A stretch of 64,000 nt of DNA from positions 1,178,001-1,242,000 of the forward strand of contig RCSZ01000009.1 of NCBI GenBank assembly GCA_014898425.1, given 5' to 3'. Each line of letters begins with the position of its first letter. Within the stretch, counting starts at the first letter, position 1. This stretch comes from Botryotinia globosa. Its lineage: Eukaryota; Ascomycota; Leotiomycetes; Helotiales; Sclerotiniaceae. The position numbers and the translations under genes are program-made. The notes beneath the pieces were generated by a model, which was not told the origin of the DNA, did no database searches, and saw nothing but the letters and a program-made list of their open reading frames with translations. This document shows, piece by piece, positions 33,514-43,868 of this stretch.

Positions 33514-34365
33514 CTAGGTCTGATGATCCTCCACCCACGTTTCCAACGCTTCCTTACACTCCTGCCTCTTGAAATCCTCAGGCCATCCGTGTTTTCTGAT
33601 AATAGCTTGCAGCTCCTCACAGTGCTCCGTATCCTCATCTCTCTGTATATCTTCATCATTCCAGACCTTCTCCCTCCCCGTGGGATCTGCAAAGGCAACC
33701 CAGTGCAAGCTTTCAAACTTGCTTCTCCATTCAGCCAAGAGATCCTCGAGCTTCTTCGTCTCCCCACATGTATTGCGCCATGATCTTGGGTCATCGGGGG
33801 CGTAGACGACGTCGGCTTCGGTAGAGTTGTTATGTGCCCAATCTGTCACAGTGCCTTGATGCCCTTAGCAAAGATCCAAGGAAGACCACGAGAGCTATAG
33901 TTTACCATCAGTAGTATCGAGCAGCCACCAATTCCCCCAATAGTTGTCCTCACTCATCGTCAAGGGGATGACCCAGCTTTTGACTGCATCTTCTGGCCAT
34001 GCAAGGTCAGGCTTGAAATTCTTTGCTTCCTGTATATCAATCGGCTCTCTGAATGGTGCAGCGGTGTAATCAATGGGAACTGTCCCAAACGCGATCGCAT
34101 AGCCTTTCTCCTTGTCTGGATTCTGCAGATATGGAAGGTGCTTGAGAAGGTCAATCACGGCATTAGTCTTCTCTAGCGGTGCGAAGTTTGATTCTGTGAT
34201 ATTTGGCCAGCCAGATGTCGGAGGGGAGACAATGTCAGATTCTTCGACATAGGGAAGCTTGCTTAGGGCTTTGTAGTAGGTTTCTATTGCTGCTATGATT
34301 GATTCGGGTTTGTAGGTCAATACTTGGCCGTCGAATCGAGGATCTGGTTCGTTTGAGGTTGCCAT
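33514..34365 (-). CDS. Conserved hypothetical protein
   Basis: Exons are 34365-33906 and 33854-33514 (51-bp intron, GTAAAC donor, CAAG acceptor), giving 266 residues. The ATG at 34365 (MATSNEPDP) is preferred over the in-frame ATG at 34440, which would add a basic segment unlike the rest. The protein is soluble, with TSGWPNITESNFAPLEKTNAVIDLLKHLPYL followed by AFGTVPIDYT and then VIPLTMSEDNYWGNWWLLDTTDG across the intron. This order (GWP, then a leucine-rich HLPYL helix, then a YW..LLDT block) reminds me of uncharacterised fungal proteins that carry a WLLLDT-like motif. I cannot assign a function. Confidence 0.7.
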
Positions 34366-35715
34366 GTTATAGAGGTTGTATACGAAACATCTGGAATATA
34401 AGTACCGAATGTGACGAATCGTACCTATTCGCACCAGCAATCATGAGGATGCCTGAGATCTGAGCAACAACTTCGATATTTCATTATTTCAATCTCCATT
34501 TAATTCAAACTAAAATTCTAATGTCACTTTTCTCACCTATGCACATCTACCATCACCAAGAAAATCGAAACATATCAACGTCTCTCTCTCCTCTCCCCTC
34601 TCCCCTCTCCCCTCTCCCCTCTCCCTTGTTTCGCTTTCCTCCCAAAGATAAATCCAAAAATAAAACATACGCAAGCTCCACATCCAGACCTCGTTGCTCA
34701 TCATCATCATCCATGTACCGATCATTCCATTCACATCTCCACCTCCAATACCCATTTCACAATCCATTATTTTATCCATCCAGGACCCAGGACCCAGGAC
34801 CTTGATGAAATAAGAGCCAAGCTCGCTCCACAGTCTAAGCCTCCCCCTTAACTGAGCAAAGATCTTCTCCCATCTCCAAATCCCCATCCGTTTTGAGAAA
34901 CACCGAAATTGGAGAGAGATTAAGCTCGAACCAATGAGGTATCCGGTCGCGTCGTTCATCGAGGTTACCGCGTTGATGCTGGATAGACGCGGCTTCTTTA
35001 CCTCTTTCTCATTAGAGTTCAGTTCAGTGGTTGAGAGTGTTTCCCTACTATGGTTATTTCTTCCATTTGATAGGCTTTGGTATGTATGTACGTGTGTCTC
35101 TTTTCATTTACCCGCGTTAACTTCAGGAAATAAAGTAGGGGCTATTGTTGAAGAAATCTCAAGCTATTGATTTCGTCACATATTGCGCGGTTCATGATCC
35201 AGTAATATGATGTTATTCGTCCTCTTCTGTGCGGAAGTTTCTCATGAGCATCCTATGAAATTCGTCATCTGGTTGATATCGCATCGCACCACAAAATTAT
35301 CAGCATCCAATATCACCTTCGATGGATAGTTATTACATATTTCATTCTTGGTTCAAAATGTATGATGTCGCTTGTGTGATCATCACCCACCTGATGCTAT
35401 CTCTCCACCTATCATCCATCTACCTACTCACTGCCTACTTACTTACTACTACACTACCTATACCTATCTATCTATTATTCATTCATCGACGAGCCATCCA
35501 TCATCCATTTCCACCCAATCGACCGCCCAGAAGTGGTACCATCTCAAACTTCAAACTCCATTCCAAACTCTTACAAATCCACACATGTTCCGTCGGTCCC
35601 CTTCTCTCCTCTCCTCTCTACCCACCATATCCCTCCCCCTCTCTTTCTACCACATCCCAAGAACCACCCACCCCTCAAGAAAGCACCATAAAATCAAAAA
35701 AAATCAAAAATCAAA
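34366..35715. other. Pyrimidine-rich intergenic region
   Basis: Strongly C/T-biased plus strand with (TCTCCCC)-type units at about 34587-34626, and repeated CCAGGACC near 34782-34802. No gene is supported; overlapping open frames (34521-34805, 35322-35762) are low-complexity artefacts of the base bias. Confidence 0.6.
35696..35710 (-). terminator. Pol III terminator of the tRNA gene
   Basis: Just downstream of the tRNA on the minus strand are T5 and T8 runs (plus strand A5 at about 35706-35710 and A8 at 35696-35703). These are standard RNA polymerase III stop signals. Confidence 0.75.
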
Positions 35716-35826
35716 TGTCCTCGGAGAGACTCGAACTCTCGACCTTTGGATGGCTAGAGTGACTGTTATCAATCACCTCATATAGGAATATGAGACCAAC
35801 GCTCTAACCAACTGAGCCACGAAGAC
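35716..35826 (-). tRNA. tRNA-Met (CAT), elongator type, with 37-nt intron
   Basis: Read on the minus strand, the acceptor stem GTCTTCG pairs with CGAGGAC (one G-U). The D stem is GCTC/GAGC, the T arm is GAGAG-TTCGAGT-CTCTC, and the discriminator is A. The anticodon loop reads CTCATA, giving CAT. The intron follows position 37, and its ATATGAG segment is complementary to the anticodon loop, as in eukaryotic pre-tRNA introns. The anticodon stem TTGGT/TCCAA has one mismatch next to the loop. Normal TTCGAGT and the G1-C72 pair argue against the initiator tRNA. T runs (complement of 35696-35703) follow as a Pol III terminator. Confidence 0.85.
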
Positions 35827-37498
35827 TGGGGTATTTGATCATGTGATGATTGATGAATTGTATCCTCGCTTTTAAAAATATACTCAGCACATATCATCTC
35901 TCAATTTTGGCAAATTATCTATCTGTCCTCTGAAGATTTTGTAGGTGGGCTTTGGGGACTTGAAAAATAATATTAAGAGAGAGATCGTGACGGGTATGGA
36001 TTTCATATACTAGGCATCTAGTTAATTATGTTTATTCATCGTTACTGTCTTCTCTAATTTTTCTCTTTTCTGCCTACCTACTCCATCCATCAATTCATCA
36101 AGCTATGTGAAAAGATACAAAAACCTCTTCTACCGGTATCCTTCTCGAAGACAAATAACCATCCGTCTCTACCCATCACGTCCATATATGTACCTAGCAT
36201 TCCCCCATCCCTCTATACCCCCTCCGTCCTTTTCTCAATTCGACCCCTCTCACAATACCATCAGCTCATCATCGACTACAATCTATATTACTAACTAGTA
36301 TATAATCATCATTACAATTATCACACACTGTTGAAATCATCCTTCCTTCTATATACCACAACTTGATCCACCTCCTCTCGTCTCCTCTCATCCCCTCTCA
36401 TCCCCTCTCATCCCCTCTCATCCCCTCTCATCCCCTCTCATCCCCTCTCATCCCCTCTCATCCCCTCTCATCCCCTCGCAATTCCACATTCACATTCACA
36501 TTCACACCCACACTTAACTAACAAATAGAAATTCCAAACACCCACTCACCCATTCATACTCATCCACTCCCTCTCATTCTCATCTGCATCCACATCCCCA
36601 TTGCCCCCCCCCCCCCTCTCATCCTTTCATCCTCTTCTAGATCTTCCAAACCCTATCTACTCTTTCTATGCCCCCATCCCAATCTCTCTATCTTACATAT
36701 CCCCCCTCTCCATCCCCCTTTCACCCCAAATCTCCCAACCAGAAACCATTCCCAGTTCCCAGTCCCAAGTTCCAAACCTCCCCAAACACCACCAACCCAC
36801 TTACCTAGTACTCACCTCAAACTCCGAATCTCCAACAACTCCCACCTCCCACCTCCCATATCCCTCCACCCCAAGACCGACATTACCCACTAGCGCTCTC
36901 CCTCTGGTCATTTAGCCACCCAGTGACATACGTCCAAGACTTTCTACTCAATCCCCAATACTCAATACATACTCAGTCCCAGATATCCTCCTGCTTCGTC
37001 TCTAATCTTCAACATCCAAGCCCGATTCTATCCACCGCAATTATTTTATATATTTCCATGTATCTATCCTTCCTTCACCTATCGAACCAGACTAGAAAGA
37101 ATTTCATCCTCAGCTTTGCGCCATCCATCCCATTACCAAGCAGTTATGCGACACATCAAAGAATTTGCGAACAATATGAACCCATCCACAAAGGGAAATC
37201 TCTGCACAATAGCAATGGTTTTGTCAAAGAGATACAAATTTTCGAGGAAAGTTTCGGCAAATTCTGGACACAGATAGGATAAATTTTCAGGGCTGTTGAT
37301 GTAACTATTGAACCCCAAGTTCTTGAGTTTACACAAGTCAAATAACAAAATTCACTTCATATCACTAATATGCAAATATCAAATAATAATAAGAGTAGAG
37401 AAAGAACAGTAATCTGAAATTGCTATCCCCCCACTAAATCCAAAAAAAACCATTCCTCCAACTATCAAATCATGATTAGATGATTGTCTATCCTCAAC
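35827..37498. other. Pyrimidine-rich intergenic region with tandem repeats
   Basis: The plus strand is dominated by C, T and A. It includes the 10-bp array at 36381-36477 and a C-run near 36604-36616. Open frames (36107-36298, 36601-36915, 36923-37282) are compositionally biased and not credible. Confidence 0.6.
36381..36477. repeat. 10-bp tandem repeat (TCCCCTCTCA)n
   Basis: Eight perfect copies run from 36391 to 36470, with a variant copy before (TCTCCTCTCA) and a partial one after. It sits in a wider pyrimidine-rich stretch. Confidence 0.95.
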
Positions 37499-37672
37499 TC
37501 AAATCGAACCAAGTTGAGCTCCATGCACAATAGCAACTGAGAATCCTCCCAAGGCAACCTGCCCAAGGTATTCTCCGACTATATTGAAGATGTTGAAGTT
37601 CTCCGTAACGCCGAATGCTATGTATGCCACACCTCCCACCCCCGAAAAGAGTAATAATCCATTGCCCGCCAT
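37499..37672 (-). CDS. Small hydrophobic protein, 57 residues, candidate gene
   Basis: An uninterrupted 58-codon frame starts at an ATG (MAGNGLLLFSGVGGVAYIAF) and ends at TGA. It encodes two hydrophobic Gly/Ala-rich segments (GLLLFSGVGGVAYIAFGV and GQVALGGFSVAIVHGAQLG) separated by ENFNIFNIVGEY, a hairpin membrane-protein layout. The size recalls small mitochondrial or ER membrane subunits, but I recognise no family. It lies about 320 bp downstream of the S-adenosylmethionine synthetase stop on the same strand. It is too short to be certain. Composition is much more protein-like than the flanking frames. Confidence 0.5.
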   Translation of the reverse strand: MAGNGLLLFSGVGGVAYIAFGVTENFNIFNIVGEYLGQVALGGFSVAIVHGAQLGSI

Positions 37673-37990
37673 ATCTACGGTCTATGTTGAAAGACTTTTA
37701 TCTTCATTTGTGTCTTTTGCTGTGTGTAATTCTTGAAAAACAAATGAGAAGAAACTCAGAAAATAGTGCTTTTGTCATACAATAAAGCGCTGATCAAAGC
37801 AGGTGTAAAAAAAAATGTGAATGATATCATAAAAAACTCCCGCCATATATTGGCCCCAAAGGTCGTTGAGACCATGCCTTTCATCAATCATTGCGCCGTT
37901 AGATATCCGTAGGAAATACAGGGAATCCTGGTTGTACAAAGACGTTGAGTCCTGTACTGATGTTGTGTTTTGAGTTTATTATACTTTTAT
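37673..37990. other. Intergenic region downstream of SAM synthetase
   Basis: 318 bp between the small hydrophobic frame and the S-adenosylmethionine synthetase stop codon. It is AT-rich with an A9 run near 37808-37816 and probably holds the 3' UTR of the synthetase. Confidence 0.5.
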
Positions 37991-39288
37991 TTAGAACTTG
38001 AGGGTCTTTGGCTTCTCCCAGCTGAATTCTTGGCTGGTGAAGTGACCGTTCTTGGCAGTCTTGAAGTAGATTGGCTTGGCCAAATCAAGCTCCTTGACAA
38101 TGACACCAGGTCTCAAGTCAAAGTTGGCTCTGATGATCTCAACAAGTTCATCAGAGGTCTTGCTGGATGTGCCGTATGTGTCAACAAAGATCGAGAGTGG
38201 CTCAGCAACACCGATAGCGTATGAGAGTTGAACGAGAGCACGTCTGGCAAGTTTGGCATTGACCAAAGACTTGGCAATCCATCTAGCGACGTAGGCAGCA
38301 GATCTGTCGACCTTGGAGAAATCCTTTCCGGAGAAAGCTCCACCACCGTGAGCACCCCATCCACCGTATGTGTCGACAATAATCTTTCTGCCGGTAAGAC
38401 CAGCATCTCCTTGAGGTCCACCAATGATGAAAAGTCCGGATGGTTGGATCTGAAAGGGATATGTTAGCATATTCTTATCGCAAGATGATTACAATTGAAC
38501 TTACGTGGTAGATGGTCTCCTCAGTCAAGTATTTAGCTGGGATGACCTTCTTGATGATCTTCTCCAAGATCTCCTTTCTCAAAGACTCAGTGGTGATGTT
38601 CTCGTCGTGTTGAGCACTGACGACAACGGTGTGAACCTTTTGTGGGACAACAGCTCCGTTGTCGTGCTTGTACTCAATGGTAACTTGAGTCTTGGTGTCA
38701 GGTCTGAGCCATGGCAAGCTTCCGTCTCTGCGAGCAGCGGACATAGCAGCATTAAGCTTGTGTGCCAATTGGAGGGTCAAAGGGAATAATTCAGGAGTCT
38801 CGTCAGTGGCATAACCGAACATGATACCTTGATCACCAGCACCCAATTGCTCAAGAGCTTGCTCGTAGTGAAGACCTTGAGCGATATCTGGGGATTGTTC
38901 TTCAATGGCAACCAAAACGTTGCAAGTCTTGTAATCGAAACCCTTGGAAGAGTCATCGTATCCAATATCCTTGATGGCTCCACGGATAACCTTTTGGTAA
39001 TCGAGACGTGCCTTGGTGGTAATTTCACCAAAGACCATAATCATACCAGTCTTGGTAGCAGTCTCACAAGCGACCTTGGAGAGAGGGTCCTCAGCTAAGC
39101 ATGCATCGAGAATAGCATCGGAGACTTGATCAGCGATCTTGTCTGGATGACCCTCACCAACAGACTCGGACTAGAGGAAACGATCAGTAAGGAAAATTTG
39201 TTATCGAGTCAAAAGGCCAGCTTACGGTGAAAAGGAAGGTTCCTTTGTTGTGGTGGGAAACCCCATTTGATCCGTTGGCGTGAACCAT
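37991..39288 (-). CDS. sam1: S-adenosylmethionine synthetase
   Basis: Makes S-adenosylmethionine from methionine and ATP in the cytosol. Exons are 39288-39226, 39170-38505 and 38449-37991, giving 395 residues, the normal family length. Family signatures are VGEGHPDK (residues 25-32), [12 protein letters not shown] (131-142) and the phosphate-binding GGGAFSGKD (278-286). The N-terminal and C-terminal domains show no gaps. The start is the ATG of [13 protein letters not shown]. Splice donors are GTAAGC and GTAAGT, acceptors CTAG and TTCAG. C- and G-ending codons dominate, as in highly expressed fungal genes. Confidence 0.97.
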
Positions 39289-40710
39289 GATTGCGGTTGG
39301 TAAATGTGAGTGAGGAGAAGATGATGGAGAAGAGAGAGTTGTTTGAGAGAAAATGGGAAGAAAAGACAAATTACTGAAGAGTGGTTGTCTTTAAAGGAAG
39401 AAGAGAAGAATGAAGAATCCAAAGGTTGAGGGGTCGGAAGAAAAGGATCAGGGCTATGTATGTAGTATGTAAGGAAAAGGAAAAGTTTGTGATTGGGATT
39501 GGGATTTTTTTGGGGAGAAGGTGGGGTTAAACAAAGAATATGTCTGTGCTACGAATTCCAATTGGTTAGTAATGAAATGGGAGAATTGCACCATATCTCC
39601 AGCTCCAGGACTGGTACAGGACTGGTACAGGACTGGTACAGAAGACCTCCCTAGTCCCCAATAGAGACTGCCAGGCTGGTCGACTGTCCAGTAGCATATT
39701 TCCCCATGCCTAGGTAGGTATGATACCGGACACCTCACCGCTGTCAACCCTTTCCTTTCTTTTGATTTCGCAAAGTCGTAATTGGCATGTAAGATGCAAA
39801 GATGCGCACGCAAGATTGATTCCATACATCCCATGTTGATTCCACACAGGGGTATCGAGGATGGGGGACTTGCAGATAAACCAGGTCATCACACAGATAT
39901 GAGGGATGATCTGGAGATGTTGAACGGAATGATTGGTTGGTTGTGTCAATAGTGGCTCACTGGTTTCAATCACCTAGGATACATCTCGGACGCCGAACAT
40001 TTGGATGGTATACTTTGCTCCGAGATTGTTTGTGGTATTCTGTATCATCATATGCTTGGGCAATCTAGATCATCACACCCACTCCATTGACTTGCCTATG
40101 TAGTACAGGTACAGTAATCTCTTGGGTAACATTGCCGCCAAAGAGTTGTCAATAGATTCCCATCTCAGTCGGGTTGATAGTTTACTTGATATATTTGATA
40201 GATTGATAGATATCAATATATTGTAGCGGCACCTACCTAGGTAGTTTGATATTGAGACAGGTTCGGTTCGTACGGGGCACACTCGTACCGAGAGGGGCCT
40301 TGGCTAGTATGATAGTATCCCGTAGGTTAGAACTTATTAGGTGGTACTAATTACCTAGGTACCTTCTAACTTTCCACTACTTTGTACTACGACTATAATG
40401 ATGATAACAAATAATCACTACGCCTTCTGGAAACATTCCACCCCTCAGCCTTGTGCAAGGAACCTTTTATCCGCTCCCAAGATTAGGTAAGCAGGGAAGA
40501 AGAAGGCTGAACTTTTTTTTTCTCTTACTGATAGAAGCTACCCCACTATCAACATTTTACAAGTTTGATATATCAATACCTAGGTAGGTAGGTATTCATA
40601 ATTTATCATTGCTTCCCAGGCCACACATTATTCACAACCCAATACAGATACTATCATCGTCGCATATTATCTACCCATCACTAATATCAGGTATCTACCA
40701 TAATATCAAG
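39289..40710. other. Divergent intergenic region between SAM synthetase and gpn3
   Basis: Promoter region for both genes. It holds three 11-bp direct repeats (CTGGTACAGGA-like) at 39609-39640 and ACCTAGGT palindromes at 40235, 40353 and 40578, the last about 130 bp upstream of the gpn3 start. Open frames on the minus strand are not credible. Confidence 0.6.
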
Positions 40711-41720
40711 ATGAGTAAATTCGGTGTCCTAGTAATGGGGCCTGCAGGTGCTGGAAAAGTATGTCTTTCCATTCCATGCGCGTCTTTCTTATATTTCCAG
40801 GCCTTATAGCCATTCCCAATTCAAATCTTGATTTATGTGAACGTTCTCCTGGAACAAGTCAAGAGAGACATATATACTAATCTCCTTATCCTTACCTCCA
40901 GACAACCTTCTGTGCCGGTCTCATAAATCATCTCCAAAACAATCGTCGCTCCTGCTTCTACATTAACCTTGACCCGGCCGCCGAAACCTTCTCCCACGAA
41001 CCCGATCTCGATATCAAAGATCTTATATCCCTTGAAGATGTCATGGAAGAAATGGGTCTCGGCCCTAACGGCGGTCTCATCTACTGTTTTGAGTTCCTTC
41101 TCGAAAATCTCGATTTCCTTTCCGAAGCCATTGAGCCTCTTACCGAAGAATATCTTATTATCATCGACATGCCAGGCCAGATAGAATTATACACACACAT
41201 CCCAATCTTACCTGCGCTAGTAAAATTCTTAACCAAGACGGGCGCATTGGATATTAATCTATGCGCGGCGTATCTGTTAGAAGCGACGTTTGTGGTTGAT
41301 CGCGCAAAGTTTTTCGCAGGCACTTTATCTGCTATGAGTGCGATGATTATGCTCGAGGTTCCACACGTCAACATTCTTTCCAAGATGGATTTAGTAAAAG
41401 GACAAGTCGCAAAGAGAGAACTCAAAAGATTCTTAGATCCGGATACATCGTTATTGGATGATGATCAGGAAGAAGATGATGGAGAGGGTGAAGCAAAAGA
41501 TGCGCAGACATTGATGAAGGGGAACAGTTTCCGCAGATTGAATAAGGCGGTTGCGGGTCTGATTGACAGTTTCAGTATGGTCTCGTATTTGAGGTTGGAT
41601 GTTCAGAGTGAGGATAGTGTTGGAGGAATCTTGAGTTATATTGATGATGCTATTCAATTTCATGAGGCGCAAGAACCAACGGAACCAAATGATGAAGTGG
41701 AATATGATGAGGCAGAATAA
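40711..41720 (+). CDS. gpn3: GPN-loop GTPase 3
   Basis: GPN-loop GTPase that helps assemble and import RNA polymerase II and III. Exons are 40711-40758 and 40902-41720, giving 288 residues. The P-loop GPAGAGKTT is split by the 143-bp intron directly after the Lys codon. The hallmark GPN loop reads GLGPNGGLIYC. The G3 motif DMPGQIELYTH and G4 SKMDL follow, then an acidic linker (LLDDDQEEDDGEGE) and an acidic C-terminal tail. The initiator ATG follows a Kozak-like ATCAAG. Confidence 0.95.
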
Positions 41721-42308
41721 GTTGGCGTGGTTTGGAATTTTGGGAACAAAATGAAAATATGCTATGTGGAATATTCAGACAGCGGCAAAGATCGGTAGTC
41801 AAGTATACCTCGAATCTCGACACAAGCAGAGGCGCATAGCTGGTTGGGAGGTACGGAATTGGAGAGAATACCGAACTGGCGTTAAGGAGAAATAATTGTA
41901 CGATGCATAGCGTTGGCGTTTTATGGGTGAATTGTCATATCCAAGAATATCAAGAATTATCAAAGATTGGAGATATCTACAAGTATTGTTCATACTTTCA
42001 TGAGCTTTCTCTTCAAAATATGCCAATGTCCGCATAACGTCGTACTATGTTCATTGTTAAAGTTGCCCTATTCGCTGATGGCAGACGGTAATTACAACAC
42101 TCATCTAATCATTGCTGATGTTCCGAAGCATATACCCTTTTATCCAATGCATTTCCTCATCACCCACCCGTCTCTTCCTCTCCATTGCTTTTCCCCATTT
42201 ACCTCACATATCATCGCAAAGCCCTTCCAAGTGCAACTCGAACCCAAACGCCAATCAAACCCACCAACCCACAATATCACAAAAAGACCTTCCCATCAAA
42301 CCAACCCC
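41721..42308. other. Convergent intergenic region between gpn3 and the Apq12-like gene
   Basis: About 590 bp of 3' flank for both genes. Long plus-strand open frames that extend from here into the next gene (41967-42743, 42112-42582) are antisense shadows rich in Pro and His. Confidence 0.6.
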
Positions 42309-42865
42309 TCACCTCCTCATCTCCTGCTCCCTCCTCGCCTTCATATACTCACTCCAAAAAACATCCAGCACCCACCTTCCCCCCTCGACCAATTCCGCCC
42401 CGGTCCTCCCCACCCCCCTTTGCAAAACCACCACCGCCACTCCGCCCAGCACCCCCCAAAACACCAATCCAAACACCATGCGCAGGCCCCACGCCACCAT
42501 CCTGCGCATCAAACCCATCAGGAAAAATATAAACCAGATGACTGCCAAAACTCCCACCACGACCGCGATCCCAGGGCTCTGACTCGCGACTTTGAGAGCG
42601 GCTTCGAGGAGCGGCAGGACCAGTGGCATGATGCGCGTAATGGTGAAGAGGTACAGGGGATGCAGGAGATTGGTGAAGAGAGAGGTATAGGTGCTGTGGA
42701 GGAGAGGATAGGCGCGCAGAAGGTAGGGGTACGCTTGCATTAGGTAGGGGGCGAGGTGTTGATAGATGTCTGGAGGAGAGTTAGCATGGTGGAGGGGGGA
42801 GGAGAGATGCAAGTGGACATACCGTTAACAACCGGATTAGCTTGAATGAGCGCCAGAATATCCAT
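42309..42865 (-). CDS. apq12: Small multi-pass membrane protein, probably Apq12-like
   Basis: Exons are 42865-42823 (MDILALIQANPVVN) and 42769-42309, joined across a 53-bp intron (GTATGT, CTCCAG) with the phase preserved, giving 167 residues. The N-terminal half has amphipathic repeats (YLMQAYPYLLRAYPLL). Two adjacent hydrophobic helices (GIAVVVGVLAVIWFIFFLMG and VFGLVFWGVLGGVAVVV) follow, with basic ends. The layout resembles Apq12/PF12716 proteins of the nuclear envelope and ER, which affect pore assembly and lipid balance. The match is by layout and composition only. Confidence 0.6.
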
Positions 42866-43238
42866 TTTGAGCGAAAGATGGAGAGATTTTTGAGAGTGGC
42901 TTGCTCGCTTGCTTGTCGATGTTCCTTTATATGGTAAAGAATTCTGATTCTTTGTTTTCTTAGGGTGACTCCCGAGAATAAATTAGAATCCTAGGTAATA
43001 ATATCCTTTCCTTTCAGTAAGAATCTCGTTCGTCTTCTTGCTGCTGATATGAATCGTTCCTTCTTTCCTTCCAGTAGCAGTATCTCAATCCCAACCGCAT
43101 CAACTTCTTCGTCGGCTGTAAAGTTCACCGTTGACGTTCTAGATATTAATACCAAGTAAGTAATAAGTATACCTATGTATCAAGCAACGAGAAAATTTAG
43201 CTCTGAGTGCTCCGCTCTGCAATCAATCAACGAACTAA

Positions 43239-43277
<39 letters not shown>

Positions 43278-43868
43278 TCACCAATCCCTAGAATCCAATA
43301 GAAAGAACCAGAAGCAATCGACGTGGAATTATTGAAACATTTTATGTTATATTTGTTCTGCTTTTCTTTCAAGAATCGGTGCAGGGCAGATGCATATGAA
43401 GTTTGTTTATCATTATCAATTTGTTTATCGCAGTCCCCGCCATGCTCCACTTGCTATTTATTGCGTTACTTGCTTCCCGGTTAACGGTAACGTACCTAGG
43501 TAAGCTAATGTTTTTGCAAGTTGTGCTGGACGGACGAGAGGTCATTGCGAGTAAGGACTTGAAGTTGCAGGAATAGGGTTAAGGCAGAAAGGAAAATTGA
43601 CTATTCCAATTATTTTAAACATCATATTGCAAACTCTTTACATGATTTGATGATTTAATAATTTATATATTCATGTATTTATATCTCGCAAATGCCTATG
43701 GAAGTGATACTGGGTACCATATGCGATGCAACACCAAGTTGTAAAATAGTTCATACAATACGCCAATGCTATGCCAAACCCAAACCCTACGCAATGCAGC
43801 CAACCAGTCATGAAAACCATTCCAGTAATTGGTATCAATCCAAATTACTCCTGTCAAATGCAGTCATA
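42866..43868. other. Intergenic region
   Basis: Contains the (AATC)n microsatellite at about 43236-43276 and an ACCTAGGT palindrome at 43494-43501. Open frames at 43265-43450 and 43692-43907 show no recognisable content. The left half is the likely promoter of the Apq12-like gene and the right end is the sld3 3' flank. Confidence 0.55.

Noticed and set aside
38228..39098. Plus-strand frames over SAM synthetase
   Set aside because: These are antisense shadows of a highly conserved minus-strand gene.
41967..42743. 258-codon plus-strand frame
   Set aside because: It is antisense to the Apq12-like gene and is Pro/His-rich without a domain.
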